Of a stretch of 64,000 nt of DNA, positions 18,869 through 28,155 are shown piece by piece (within the stretch, counting starts at the first letter, position 1; each line of letters begins with the position of its first letter). A program made the translations under genes and the position numbers. The notes beneath the pieces are model-generated. The model was given only the letters and a program-made list of their open reading frames with translations. It searched no databases and was not told the origin of the DNA. Source of the stretch: Candidatus Kapaibacterium sp. (GTDB lineage Bacteria; Bacteroidota; Ignavibacteria; Kapaibacteriales; UBA7675); the NCBI GenBank assembly GCA_028284775.1, contig JANQRB010000052.1, positions 1 through 64,000 of the forward strand, in the 5' to 3' direction.

Positions 18869-19111
18869 ATGATTCTTAATAATGCGACCGATGCGTCTGC
18901 TGAGTGGACGATTTCCAACAGCGAGGGCGATGTCAAAGGTATCAAGAGTCCGATGTCCTGGGGTACCGTCACTCCGCCGCCGGGACCCTTCGACTACACC
19001 GTCACTTTTACCGGACCGAGCGGCAGTGCCACTGCGGATAATATCGACAATCCCGATGCTCTTGTGACCTTCCTGGGTACGCAGCTGGTCGTGACCTACC
19101 CCGGCGCCTGA
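18869..19111 (+). CDS. Small hypothetical protein (80 aa)
   Basis: This short frame has an ATG at 18869 preceded by a TTGAGG-type ribosome binding site about 9 bases upstream. The product (MILNNATDASAEWTISNSEG at its start) has no signal peptide, is rich in Thr, Ser, Gly and Pro, and alternates polar and hydrophobic residues like a single small beta-sandwich. I do not recognise the family. It stands alone between the OmpA-family gene and the tandem repeats at 19280-19640. Composition and the ribosome binding site favour a real gene, but nothing proves it. Confidence 0.55.
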   Translation: MILNNATDASAEWTISNSEGDVKGIKSPMSWGTVTPPPGPFDYTVTFTGPSGSATADNIDNPDALVTFLGTQLVVTYPGA

Positions 19112-19726
19112 TTTTTCGCAGCCCGGTCTCAGATGAGAAATATTGTCTGATGGCCGACAGTCTGTGAGTAGTATTAAACAACGCAGAGTACGAGATACAG
19201 ACCGGATCTCCTGGATGGGATTGGATGGTTTGCGTGTCGTGCTTTGCGTTGGTGTTTTTGGGAGGAATTGGGATTTTTATTACCACGGGGGCACGGGGCT
19301 TGAATTGAGCGCTTGGCGTTGGTCAGCTTGATCGACTGCGGCGTGATTGTTGCTGTGCCGTAAGATGTGGTTCACCACAGGGGCACGGGGCTTGACGTGA
19401 GCGCTTGGCGTTTGGGAGCTTGATGGACTGGGGTGTGATTGACTTGGTGCGGAAGATGTGGTTTACCACGGGGGCACGGGGCTTGAATTGAGCGCTTGAA
19501 TATACTGCGGTGGCGGGCCTGGGGCTTGACTTACTTATTGCTGGAAGTTGTCGTTTACCACGGGGGCACGGGGCTTGACGTGAGCGCTTGGCGTTTGGGA
19601 GCTTGATGGACTGCGGCGTGTAGTTTGGGCCTGGATATGCGAAAAGTCGGGGGTTGCGGAATTTCTTGCATAAGCGCTGCTTGATTGGGTATTTGCTGAT
19701 TTGGTGCTGACCTACTTATGCCGGCT
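19112..19726. other. Intergenic region dominated by tandem repeats
   Basis: These 615 bases separate the small gene at 18869 from the TPR kinase on the other strand. The left third is plain sequence. The rest is the 92-base repeat array listed separately, followed by a short T/G-rich stretch to 19726. No convincing coding frame is present. Confidence 0.6.
19280..19640. repeat. Tandem repeat, about four copies of a 92-base unit
   Basis: The core ACCACGGGGGCACGGGGCTT recurs at 19282, 19374 (as ACCACAGGGG...), 19465 and 19557, so the period is 91-92 bases. Each core is followed by TGA, then ATT or CGT, then GAGCGCTTG. Copies 1 and 3 carry the ATT form; copies 2 and 4 carry the CGT form followed by GCGTTTGGGAGCTTGATGGA. 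This implies a higher-order unit of about 184 bases that was itself duplicated. The repeats do not encode an open frame through the array. Similar CACGG-rich repeats are found between genes in many bacteria. Confidence 0.85.
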
Positions 19727-22483
19727 TCAGGCTTGACTGGCCGACTCCTGGCTGACCGAATCCCGCTTGTCTGATTCCTGGCTTGCCGCGCTATGAACCG
19801 GTAGATAAATTATCATTTCGGTGCCTTTGCCGACTTCGCTTTCGACTTCGATGCTGCCCTTGTGTGTTTCGATGATGCCGAAGCTGATCGAGAGGCCGAG
19901 ACCGGTGCCTTCGCCGACGGACTTGGTGGTATAAAACGGTTCGAAGATGTGTTTCCGCACTTCTTCGGTCATGCCGACACCGGTATCGCGAAATGACAAA
20001 CGTATTTTGTCGCCGACCAGGCTGGTGCTGATAAACAACTCGCCTTTGCCATCCATCGCCTGAATCGCATTACCGAGAATGTTCATGAAAACCTGATTCA
20101 GTTTACCGGGCAGACATTCAATATCTGGAATATCGCCATAATTGCGATGTACTTCAATCGAGTGTTTAATTTTGTTGTGCAGTAAGACCAGCGTCGACTC
20201 GATACCCTCATTAATATTGGCGACCTTAAAGTCACTTTCATCCAGCCGGGAAAAGTTACGCAGGCCGGCAACAATGTCGCGGGTGCGGACGGCACCTTCT
20301 TCAACGCCGTTCAGGAGATCGTTAATTTCCTTGAAGAGAAACTCGGGATCGAGTTCATCGCGCAGACGTGCAATCTGCTGCAGATCCTGCTCCGGGTTCG
20401 GCGAATTGTGCAAGGTCAAATAACGCTCCATCAGTTCGCGCAACTCATTGAAGTCGGTCTTCAGCGGGTTAACATTCGACGAAACGAAGTTGATCGGGTT
20501 ATTGATTTCGTGGGCAATGCCGGCTGTCAACTGGCCGAGCGACGCCATTTTTTCGGAATCCACCAATTGCGACTGGGCTGTCTTAAGTTGGGAGTGCGTA
20601 AGGTCGAGCTGGCGATACGAATCGGCTACGGCGTCACGCTGCGCCGCGATTTCATGATTCAAATGTTCCAGTTCATGATTCTTGTGCTCGATATCTTCCT
20701 TCTGTCGCGCCAGCTTTTTATTGTCCTTGCGTTTTTGCCAGAAGCCCACAAGAACCAGGACCAGGATGACAACGGCCAAAGCCAAAGCCGCAAAGGTGAC
20801 CATCGTTACAATCCGATTGCGGTCGAGCAGTGTCTCGCGGAATTGTTTGTCTTTTTCAAGCAGTTTCTTTTCACTTTCCAGGAGTTTAATCGTACGCTGA
20901 CGTTCCAGCTCCTGCATTTCATTTTGCTGCAGAGCCATCCGCTGCAATTCTTCGCGTTGGCGCAAATCGGTCAGCTCACGCTTGCGTTTCTGCTGTTCGA
21001 GTTGTTGACGCGCAATCAGCAGAGCCTGTACGGTTCGTTCCTTCTCAAGCTCCTCTTGTTTAAGCGCCGCATCGCGCAATAGTTGTTCGCGGCGCAGGAG
21101 CTCGTTTTCACGATCCTTCTTCTCGGACTGCAGGCGCAACTGTGTCAGCTGTAAATCCTTAACGGCTTCATCGGCAAAAAAGAGTTTCAGCTCCTCTTCG
21201 GTCTTTTCAATATCGTACTGTTTTTGCATCAGGGCCTGCTCACGCAGACGCTCTTCAAGATACAGGGAGTCGCGGATTGCCTGGTGACGCTGAAAGTGCT
21301 CCAGAGCATCTTCAAAGTCACCGGAACGCTGCAGGATTTCGGCGTAAGACTTAAAAGACTCCATAAGTCCTGTCTGCGAGCCCGCCCGCCGCGCAGCCTC
21401 GATCGAACGCAGGACATAGGATTCAGCATTATACAAATCGCCATTCTTGAGATACACGAGACCCAGCAGATTCAATACATGCGAACTCCGCTCCGAATTG
21501 CCGCGTTCATCCCAGTGCAGCAGGGCTTTTTTCAGATGCTCGACCGATCCTTCGTAGTCGCCGAGATTCTGATAGGTGATGCCGAGGTTAATATGCGTGC
21601 TTGGGTTTGTACCTAGTTCCTCGTCCGCCAGCAAGGTTTGTTTATAATACTGTAAGGCCTGAATATGATCGCCCAGCAGGCTGTACATATAACCGATGTT
21701 GTTAAGTGACGCGGCAATGGCTTCGATGTCATTGCGCTCACGGTTAATTTCAAGAATTTCAAGGTTGAGCGCCAATGCAGCATCGTAATTGTTGCGCTGC
21801 GTATTGACGCCGATCATGCGCCGCAGCGTTGAGATGACGGCGAGAGTGTCCGCCGCGCGATACTGTAAGCCGCGCGCCTGCTCGAAGCTTTGAAGCGCTT
21901 CATCGTATTGTTCCAGCTGAGCCTGCAGTTGCCCGACATGCAGCAGGCTGCTTGTTTGAGCTTGCGTGTCGTTCAGGCCGCGCTGCAGCCGAAAGGCGTC
22001 CAGAAAATAGTCAAGAGCCTTCTCGCGCGCATTCAGGCCTTCATAGAGCACGCCTACTTCAACGAATGCTTCCGCGAGGCTGGTGGAGTCCTGCAATTCT
22101 TCGAAGGAATTGATGGCGCGCAGGTAATGCCGGATCGCCGATGCAATCTCATTTTTTTCCTCGTACGCCCGGGCAATAATCATGGAACCGTAAGCCATCC
22201 ATTCCCGGTTGCCGGTCTTGGCCGCAAGCTCGAGCGCTTCCTCCGCACGCTGGATCGCTGCATCGGGGTTGGCATTACGCAACTCTTCCGCCGCCTGGGA
22301 ATTGATGAGCGGCAGGCGTGAGCTGTCGGGAACGGCCCCCGAACCATCGTCAGTTTGGCCGCTGAGAGGCGTCCACAAGCAAACAAGGAATGTCAGGATG
22401 GCTGACACAACAAGGCTTTCCCGTCGCAGACCGGTCATCCTCAGGAAGGCAGGCAGAATGTTCGCCGGTTTAATTCGAAGCAT
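19727..22483 (-). CDS. TPR-containing sensor histidine kinase
   Basis: This protein has 918 residues from the ATG at 22483, a codon that overlaps the last 14 bases of the TonB-dependent receptor gene. After a signal or anchor segment come about seven or eight TPR repeats, then a long Gln/Glu/Arg-rich coiled coil. A transmembrane helix (VTFAALALAVVILVLVLV) and a second short coiled coil follow. The kinase core has His658 in GIAHEINNP, the N-box NQVFMNILGNAIQAM, the G1 box DTGVGM and the G2 box GEGTGLGLSI, so it should be active. The TPR part is expected in the periplasm. There is no response regulator nearby and no receiver domain in the protein. The tail repeats SQES-type residues. Overlap with the receptor gene suggests that the two work together. 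Confidence 0.9.
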   Translation of the reverse strand: MLRIKPANILPAFLRMTGLRRESLVVSAILTFLVCLWTPLSGQTDDGSGAVPDSSRLPLINSQAAEELRNANPDAAIQRAEEALELAAKTGNREWMAYGSMIIARAYEEKNEIASAIRHYLRAINSFEELQDSTSLAEAFVEVGVLYEGLNAREKALDYFLDAFRLQRGLNDTQAQTSSLLHVGQLQAQLEQYDEALQSFEQARGLQYRAADTLAVISTLRRMIGVNTQRNNYDAALALNLEILEINRERNDIEAIAASLNNIGYMYSLLGDHIQALQYYKQTLLADEELGTNPSTHINLGITYQNLGDYEGSVEHLKKALLHWDERGNSERSSHVLNLLGLVYLKNGDLYNAESYVLRSIEAARRAGSQTGLMESFKSYAEILQRSGDFEDALEHFQRHQAIRDSLYLEERLREQALMQKQYDIEKTEEELKLFFADEAVKDLQLTQLRLQSEKKDRENELLRREQLLRDAALKQEELEKERTVQALLIARQQLEQQKRKRELTDLRQREELQRMALQQNEMQELERQRTIKLLESEKKLLEKDKQFRETLLDRNRIVTMVTFAALALAVVILVLVLVGFWQKRKDNKKLARQKEDIEHKNHELEHLNHEIAAQRDAVADSYRQLDLTHSQLKTAQSQLVDSEKMASLGQLTAGIAHEINNPINFVSSNVNPLKTDFNELRELMERYLTLHNSPNPEQDLQQIARLRDELDPEFLFKEINDLLNGVEEGAVRTRDIVAGLRNFSRLDESDFKVANINEGIESTLVLLHNKIKHSIEVHRNYGDIPDIECLPGKLNQVFMNILGNAIQAMDGKGELFISTSLVGDKIRLSFRDTGVGMTEEVRKHIFEPFYTTKSVGEGTGLGLSISFGIIETHKGSIEVESEVGKGTEMIIYLPVHSAASQESDKRDSVSQESASQA

Positions 22484-24803
22484 AGCTGACTCCGAATTGG
22501 AGTTGACGCAATCTCTGGGGATTATAGTCAAGATCCACGTCGAGTCCGGTAGCGCCGATACCGCCGTACTCCGAGTTAAACACATTACGCGCCTTACAAA
22601 ACAATTGCAATTGCGGACTCAGGGTCAGGCGCAAAATAGCATCGAGATTGTAATAACCGTCGGACCTGTAATCATCGGTCCGGTAGGCAGCCGCGCTCGG
22701 TGTATTACGCTCGATCCAGCTCCCCATAACTACGTTAGAAAGGTGGAGGTACAGATGTTCAAACGGCTCAAAGCTGATGTTGAGGTGGGCCATGAATCGC
22801 GGCAGCATTCGAACGTCGTCAAGGCTGCCGCCGTCGTCCGGCAATTCCTCGCCGCCGAAAGCATATTGCATACTGAGGTCGACATTTAACTTTAGATGCT
22901 CAACGATATTGTAGGCGCGCAGAATGCCCTGGAATCCGATAAGGACATTTTCGGCGCCCTGACTGTTTAGATTGGTACGCGCTTCGTTGTTAGTTGCCAG
23001 CGGATATTCACTCTTGTCTATTTCAACTTCGGTACGCGAGATCAGATCGTCGAAACGATTGGCAAAAGCGATCGCATCCAGGGTCAGCGAACTGTTAAAC
23101 AGGTGCCGTAGACCCACTTCGGCCGATTGGAAGATTTCCGGTTCAAGATCCGGTGAAGGAATGATACCATAGTTAATGCTGTCCGGCGCGTTCTGATCGG
23201 CGAAGGCATTTGACGAATACGCGAAGGTAGATGAGGGCGCCCGAAAAGAGGTGCCAGAGGAATAGCGCAGCGTCGTCGCCTCGCTCAGCCGGTACAATAA
23301 AGCAAGACGAGGATTTAAGGATGAGCCGTAAAGCGAGTTGTCATCGACCCTGATGCCCGCCACGAGAATGAATGGCTCAAAGGTATGATAGAGTTGCACA
23401 AAGCCCGCCAGATTGGAAAACGTGATGGGGTTGTTGCCGAAGTCGCCGAACAGGGGGTGTGGGGGAGCTTTGTCGGTCGAAAAGCTCTGGTAATCTTCTT
23501 CGGTGAAAGGTTTGACAAGGTCATTGGTCAGCGGCAGATTGCCGGAATGCGTGTAAGAAATGCCGCCGATAATCTCGAGATCTCGATTCGGCTGATAGGT
23601 AATAAGTTGCTCGGCCATAAGGTCGTCGGTACCGGCGTAGATGAACGACTGGCCTTTGTTGGCATAGGTAACGCCCACCGACGATGTGTTATCCAGCCGC
23701 ATTCTCAGGTAGGAAAGGTTGGTGGTGCCGCTGAAATCTTCGCTCGAAAAGTCATAGCCCAGTGTGACGCGTTGAATCGTTTCTCCGCGCAGATTCAGCG
23801 CATTGTTGTACTTAAAGAGGTATGGGGTACGCCCCAGCGAAGAATGATCCTTGCGATGCATGTAATCATAGGAAAAACGCAGGCCGCGATAGTGCAGGAG
23901 CATGCCCAGCAGTCTGCTCTCATGCGGTAGTTCATTGAGCTCGGGCAGCTCCGCCGTGCCTTCATAGTGAGCCGGTTTGACTAAGTCAAAAAACTGTTGT
24001 CGTAACTCCGGCGTTTTGAGCGAGTCAACAAAAGCCTGATCGACGCCCCTGAACTTGAGCGGCGAATACAGGTCACCCTCTTCGTGATACACGCGCAAGT
24101 CATCTTGCTCGGTAAAACTACCATATACGAGATACTGCAGGATTCTTCGGTCGATACCGGCCTTACCGCCAATGCTTAGGTTAACATATTTGTATCCGCC
24201 GCCGCCGATGGCCGCATCGGCCTGGGTGAAATTATTTTTTTCGGGCGCCGCGGTGACGATGTTGATAACACCGGCGGTCGCATCGGCACCGTAGACTGCC
24301 GATGCCGGGCCGAAAATGATCTCGATCCGTTCCGCCTGACGCACCGGCAGCTGAGCGCCGATTGGCATACCTTCGCCGCCGGTTGGCTGCAGGGGGATAT
24401 TATTAAGCAGAATCTTGGTGTAATAATTGCCGAAAAGGCCACGCAACAAAAAAGTCTCGCCCTGCTCGCCGGCGCCCGGCTGCGATACCTTGATACCCGG
24501 CAGTGTTTTGAGCACATCAACCAGTGTTGTCCAGCCGTTGCGCAGAATCTCCTCTCGCGTCACAACGTGAACCGTTACCGGCAGATTGCGCACCTTCTTG
24601 CGGGAACGGCTGGCCGAAATGACTTCCAATCCGCCGGCGGCATCCGCATCGACCACATGCGCTGCGCCCAGTTGATCGCGATCCAGCAGCACTGAGTCCG
24701 CCGTGTTTTGCGCGGACAGGATCATCGGCGCTACAAGGGTCAGCATTGCTAGTCCTAAGCCGCAACGGAAATCGAAACTTCTCTTTAGGCCGTGCAGAAT
24801 CAC
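22470..24803 (-). CDS. TonB-dependent outer-membrane receptor
   Basis: This 777-residue protein starts at a GTG at 24803 with the ribosome binding site GGGAG eight bases upstream. It has a signal peptide (cleavage near LSAQ), a TonB-box-like stretch (LEVISAS) and a plug domain (about 55-170) with LVDVLKTLPGIKV, FLLRGL and VYGADATAGVINIV. A 22-strand-type barrel makes up the rest, with many aromatic strand ends such as LRYSSGTSFRAP. It lacks the N-terminal carboxypeptidase-like domain of SusC proteins, so it resembles classical receptors for siderophores, vitamins or metals. Substrate unknown; no SusD-like partner or riboswitch is visible. Its end overlaps the start of the TPR histidine kinase gene. 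Confidence 0.93.
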   Translation of the reverse strand: MILHGLKRSFDFRCGLGLAMLTLVAPMILSAQNTADSVLLDRDQLGAAHVVDADAAGGLEVISASRSRKKVRNLPVTVHVVTREEILRNGWTTLVDVLKTLPGIKVSQPGAGEQGETFLLRGLFGNYYTKILLNNIPLQPTGGEGMPIGAQLPVRQAERIEIIFGPASAVYGADATAGVINIVTAAPEKNNFTQADAAIGGGGYKYVNLSIGGKAGIDRRILQYLVYGSFTEQDDLRVYHEEGDLYSPLKFRGVDQAFVDSLKTPELRQQFFDLVKPAHYEGTAELPELNELPHESRLLGMLLHYRGLRFSYDYMHRKDHSSLGRTPYLFKYNNALNLRGETIQRVTLGYDFSSEDFSGTTNLSYLRMRLDNTSSVGVTYANKGQSFIYAGTDDLMAEQLITYQPNRDLEIIGGISYTHSGNLPLTNDLVKPFTEEDYQSFSTDKAPPHPLFGDFGNNPITFSNLAGFVQLYHTFEPFILVAGIRVDDNSLYGSSLNPRLALLYRLSEATTLRYSSGTSFRAPSSTFAYSSNAFADQNAPDSINYGIIPSPDLEPEIFQSAEVGLRHLFNSSLTLDAIAFANRFDDLISRTEVEIDKSEYPLATNNEARTNLNSQGAENVLIGFQGILRAYNIVEHLKLNVDLSMQYAFGGEELPDDGGSLDDVRMLPRFMAHLNISFEPFEHLYLHLSNVVMGSWIERNTPSAAAYRTDDYRSDGYYNLDAILRLTLSPQLQLFCKARNVFNSEYGGIGATGLDVDLDYNPQRLRQLQFGVSYASN

Positions 24804-24889
24804 TTCTTGCTCCCTCTGCTGAATTCGATGCGGAATCGCGCTTTTAGACTCCAGCAGGCAAAATTTACGAAATTACGGGCTACTTGTGT

Positions 24890-25510
24890 TTAGTCCACGC
24901 GCCGGTAGCTGCCGTAGAACCAGGTTTGCGGACTGCGGTCCGGGTCATCATCGCCATAATAGCCCCAGCCGACAATTTCATAGGTGTCGCTGCTGACAGA
25001 TTCGCGAAAATATTCGATTTTCAAGGGATTTCGTTCGCTCCGTTGCCAGATAATTGTCGCCGGTCCATCCAGGCTTCCCGAATGGACGATGCGTTCGTCG
25101 GGTTTATCGACAATACAGAGCATCCGCCCATCTTCGACTTTGTTGACACCCGAGCTTCTGACGACCCGCTTTTGCCCATCGGCGTCGGTATAAGTATCGC
25201 TGATGACGACCCGCTGGAGGTAGGGCGTTTCACTGACGTAGTGCTGCTCGACATCCAATGTCATCACCACCTTGAGCGGCAAAGCATTCAAAGTCTCGCG
25301 GCTGATCTGTTGCGGCTGTATAGGTTCCGCATGCTGGCCCGTGGTATCGCTGTACACCGTGAATTGGCCCCGCCATTTGCCGTTGAGCGGCTTGTAAACG
25401 TCGGCCAGCTCCTGATTAGTGTTCCCGGCTTCGGCCTGCGGCTCCCGGGCAGGGACACAGGCGGACAGAAGAACAGAGTTGAGACAGACTAACAGGAAGG
25501 TGAATCGCAT
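24890..25510 (-). CDS. Hypothetical lipoprotein
   Basis: This 206-residue protein (ATG at 25510; a second ATG at 25522 adds four residues) has a lipoprotein signal with lipobox LSAC. The mature part is polar and beta-rich, with NGKWRGQFTVYSD, VVMTLDVEQHYVSE and WQRSERNPLKIEYFRE. This resembles small lipocalin-like or DUF-type proteins in which a barrel binds a hydrophobic ligand, but I do not recognise a named family. It should sit in the inner leaflet of the outer membrane or in the periplasm. It lies 87 bases upstream of the TonB-dependent receptor gene on the same strand, so it may be the first gene of that operon. Confidence 0.75.
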   Translation of the reverse strand: MRFTFLLVCLNSVLLSACVPAREPQAEAGNTNQELADVYKPLNGKWRGQFTVYSDTTGQHAEPIQPQQISRETLNALPLKVVMTLDVEQHYVSETPYLQRVVISDTYTDADGQKRVVRSSGVNKVEDGRMLCIVDKPDERIVHSGSLDGPATIIWQRSERNPLKIEYFRESVSSDTYEIVGWGYYGDDDPDRSPQTWFYGSYRRVD

Positions 25511-25902
25511 GGGCGCAGCCATTTGTCTTGTACGAAAGAATGCCTTAGGACCAAAAGAGAGCGCCAGGGTAAACGAGTGTAAGGCGGTCGAATTTTATCT
25601 GATCACGATGATTGGGCGAATCCGGCCGGCGCCGCTAACAGATTTGCCTGCAGGAGCGGGCTAAGTGTCGGAAGAAGCAAAGGCGCGATCTTTTATTATC
25701 TTATTCCTGCAGAACATTTATGTCTTTAGTGGCGGTGATAAGAGAAACGCTTACAGAATGAACAGATTTCCGCCGGCCGTACCACAGGAAAAAGTAAGTT
25801 GACCATTAAGAAGCTCAATATTTACCAATCGGTATTTCCAGGGTGGCATATCTACAATCCAGACATTACATTCTTTATTCTTTTCGCATGATGCTCAAGA
25901 CA
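25511..25902. other. Intergenic stretch, no gene seen
   Basis: About 390 bases lie between the lipoprotein and the lipase-like gene, both on the minus strand. The only frame of note (25419-25664, plus) overlaps the lipoprotein gene and has an unnatural composition. AT-rich runs at 25690-25790 may include the promoter of the lipoprotein-receptor-kinase set. Confidence 0.4.
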
Positions 25903-27123
25903 CTACAATGTTGAAAACCAGAATGCGGCTTGCAGGACGGCGGGAATAGCACAACTTTCGTGACTGCTTCCATCAATTTCAATTAACTCAACCGCGCCAG
26001 CGCCATTGGCGTGGAAAGAATCCAGAGCCTTCGTGCTGTTGGCGAAGGGTACGATTTCATCCAGCGGGCAGTGATACAGACGCATTCGAGCCTTGGGAGC
26101 CCAATCATAGAGATCATTCTCCCTCAGATAGACGCGCAGCGGATGATCCGGCCGCGCCTTTATGTCCTGCAGTTCGGCCTGGTTGAGCATTTCCAGTGGA
26201 ACTGAAGGCAATTGTGCATCAATCTCGTGCCCCGATTTGCTGCCGTCGAACAGAGCGGGCAGCGTCTGGTCATAGGGCGGTGCAAATATTTCAGCGAGCG
26301 AACTGTAGTGATTACGGATATTGTTAAACGTCAGGATTACATAGGGCAGATACGAAGGACTGGCATAGGGAAGGGCTGAAATCATAATGTCGTACATCGC
26401 ACCCGACATGTCATAGGGGCCGGCCATGGGAGCGGATGCTGTAATGCTGAATTCATCGGCAAACTCTTCCTCGATCAGTTTGTGGGCCGCCATCGTTGCA
26501 TAGCCGCCTTCGGAGTATCCGGCCAGAAAAAGTTTATCATTGAGCATCACATCTTCCGCTTCACATAGCTCCCGCGTCGCACGCAGCATATCTACGACGC
26601 TTCTTCCAAGAGTCTGCGCATGCACATAAGGATGAAACGACTCCGAAACCCCGAGCCCCAGATAGTCGGGAACAGCAGTCACAAAACCCAGGGAGGGTCC
26701 GCCGACCGCTAACAGGCCTTCCTGTCCCGAGGCGACACCTTCAACGGAAATGACACTGTTCCTGTTGGTGATAGTTCCGTGCTGATAGCTGAGTATCGGC
26801 CAATCATTGCCGTTACCGTCGGGGATGGAAACGACGCCGGATGCCTTGACGGAACTTCCATCTGTGTCCACTGTGGAATACACGATGCGGTACAGTGTGT
26901 AACCATTCGGCCCGGCGGGGATGTCTCGTGCTTCCAAAAACTGACGGGTTTCAACAGCCGTCTTGCTGTCGATAACTTCAAAAGATGTTAAGACAGAGAT
27001 TGGATCGACATCCGCAGGGCCAACGGGATCATCGGAGGAACAGGCCGACAGCAATACGAGTGAAAGCCCAAGAACCAGGGTCCAGGCTCTACAAAAATTC
27101 GTCAACTCAACTGAAATGGACAT
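25903..27123 (-). CDS. Lipase/esterase-like alpha/beta hydrolase (lipoprotein)
   Basis: This 406-residue protein starts at the ATG at 27123, giving a lipoprotein signal with lipobox LSAC; a longer frame reaches 27162. The alpha/beta-hydrolase core carries the nucleophile Ser204 in GYSEGG, a likely catalytic Asp in YHCPLDEIVPF and a His in GSSHESC, all in the right order. SYQHGT fits an oxyanion-hole strand. The layout resembles secretory lipases (PF03583-like) or carboxylesterases anchored to the outer membrane. The substrate is probably a lipid or ester but cannot be specified. It stands alone between two non-coding stretches. Confidence 0.85.
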   Translation of the reverse strand: MSISVELTNFCRAWTLVLGLSLVLLSACSSDDPVGPADVDPISVLTSFEVIDSKTAVETRQFLEARDIPAGPNGYTLYRIVYSTVDTDGSSVKASGVVSIPDGNGNDWPILSYQHGTITNRNSVISVEGVASGQEGLLAVGGPSLGFVTAVPDYLGLGVSESFHPYVHAQTLGRSVVDMLRATRELCEAEDVMLNDKLFLAGYSEGGYATMAAHKLIEEEFADEFSITASAPMAGPYDMSGAMYDIMISALPYASPSYLPYVILTFNNIRNHYSSLAEIFAPPYDQTLPALFDGSKSGHEIDAQLPSVPLEMLNQAELQDIKARPDHPLRVYLRENDLYDWAPKARMRLYHCPLDEIVPFANSTKALDSFHANGAGAVELIEIDGSSHESCAIPAVLQAAFWFSTL

Positions 27124-27771
27124 AGTGTTTTTCCAACAATTGGCTTCTGAATTCCATCGCAACCGACAACAATATTTAACTTACAGAATACAAACCGGAG
27201 AATTCAGGGTATTCAGAATTTTATGGACCTCAGTGCGTAGTTATTCAAAGGCTGTGAATTGAGAGCACGGCATATCATTAGTTAAATCATCCGGCTCTTT
27301 CTCTTTGATCGAGCCTTGTTTGCCCTTGAGCCCTGCGTTTTGGCAAAAACTTTCTCCATCCGAAATTAAACAAGCTTTCGGCCCATATTTTTAACCGCCA
27401 GGGGAACTAGCCAACCAACGTCATTCCGCTACTTTTGCCCCGGCTTCATACTCAAGCAAAATCAACACCGACTCAGGTCTTACGCTGGAACCCGCCGCAG
27501 TCACAAACTCGTCACAAGACGGTTAAGCCGGGCGGCGCGTAGAAAAGCCCAAAGCCATCGAGCAATATACTCTACGGCGTCATTCTCTCCAAAATGCGGC
27601 GTTTTGAGGCCGCTTTATCATGCCCGCTTCTTCAGTATGTGCCGTTCATCCGGTCTTGCGGAGCCGGCTCACCGTCGTCAATTTGCCATTTGGCTCGAAT
27701 GACATATATGCGAAAATTGCAGCAGGCCCTTAAGAAAGTATTTGACGAGAAGCTGCTAATTCCACAGCCAG
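27124..27771. other. Intergenic stretch between lipase gene and tRNA cluster
   Basis: About 650 bases without a supported gene. It contains short plus-strand frames with no ribosome binding site. A GC-rich patch near 27530 and a short repeat of GCGGCGTTTTGAGGCCGC type near 27597 are visible. I see no transposase or integrase remnant here. Confidence 0.4.
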
Positions 27772-27861
27772 CGGAAAGCAAGGGAATCGAACCCTCATGA
27801 CACCATTGGTGCCAACCGGTGTAGCAGACCGGCGCAACCTGTCAATAGTTGCCCACTTTCC
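27772..27861 (-). tRNA. tRNA-Ser (GCU), D arm unusual
   Basis: On the minus strand the 90-base element folds as a class II tRNA. It has a 7-base acceptor stem (GGAAAGT with GCTTTCC, one wobble) and an anticodon stem CCGGT/ACCGG with loop CTGCTAC, giving GCU. The long variable arm pairs GGCACC with GGTGTC, the T arm is GAGGG/CCCTT with loop TTCGATT, and the discriminator is G as in tRNA-Ser. The D arm is odd: position 8 is G instead of T, and GCAAC/GTTGC forms five pairs around a loop without the usual GG. CCA is not encoded. Confidence 0.75.
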
Positions 27862-27957
27862 AGCATAGAAATATTGAAAATGTTTAAAATAATTCATCAC
27901 TGATCGCATTAACAACTCAGGGGCTATCTTCAGCCCAAGATGTATGAAATCAGAGTG

Positions 27958-28046
27958 CGGCAGGCGTGGGACTCGAACCCACAACACAGGGTTTAGCTGT
28001 GTTACTTGTTTTCAAGACAAGCTCCTCATCCGGTCGCTTGCCTGTC
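27958..28046 (-). tRNA. tRNA-Ser (UGA), copy 1, D arm unusual
   Basis: This 89-base class II element has an acceptor GACAGGC/GCCTGCC (one A-C mismatch) and an anticodon stem CTTGT/ACAAG with loop CTTGAAA, giving UGA. The long variable arm pairs ACACAG with CTGTGT, the T arm is GTGGG/CCCAC with loop TTCGAGT, and the discriminator is G. The segment between acceptor and anticodon stems (AAGCGACCGGATGAGGAG) does not form a normal D stem, and position 8 is A. The plus-strand open frames over this site are the well-known false proteins seen antisense to tRNA genes. Confidence 0.7.
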
Positions 28047-28066
28047 GATCCGCTTATATTCTTCAG

Positions 28067-28149
28067 TGGGAACAGTTGGAGTCGAACCAACACAGGACTA
28101 TGCCGACGACTTTACAGGCCGCTGCCCTTGCCAATGAGCAGATGTTCCC
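28067..28149 (-). tRNA. tRNA-Tyr (GUA)
   Basis: This 83-base class II tRNA has a perfect acceptor stem (GGGAACA/TGTTCCC), T at position 8, and a D stem TGCTC/GGGCA around ATTGGCAAG with the conserved GG. The anticodon loop CTGTAAA gives GUA. A variable arm follows, then T stem GTTGG/CCAAC with loop TTCGACT, and discriminator A as expected for tyrosine. The anticodon stem GCGGC/GTCGT contains two G-T pairs. CCA is not encoded. It is the most canonical member of the cluster. Confidence 0.82.
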
Positions 28150-28155
28150 AATGCG

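Noticed and set aside
19280..19640. CRISPR array
   Set aside because: Period is 92 bases, the repeated part is most of the unit, there are no unique spacers of constant length and no cas genes in the window.
24804..24889. Cobalamin or other riboswitch before the TonB-dependent receptor
   Set aside because: The leader is under 90 bases and shows none of the conserved boxes of cobalamin or TPP riboswitches.
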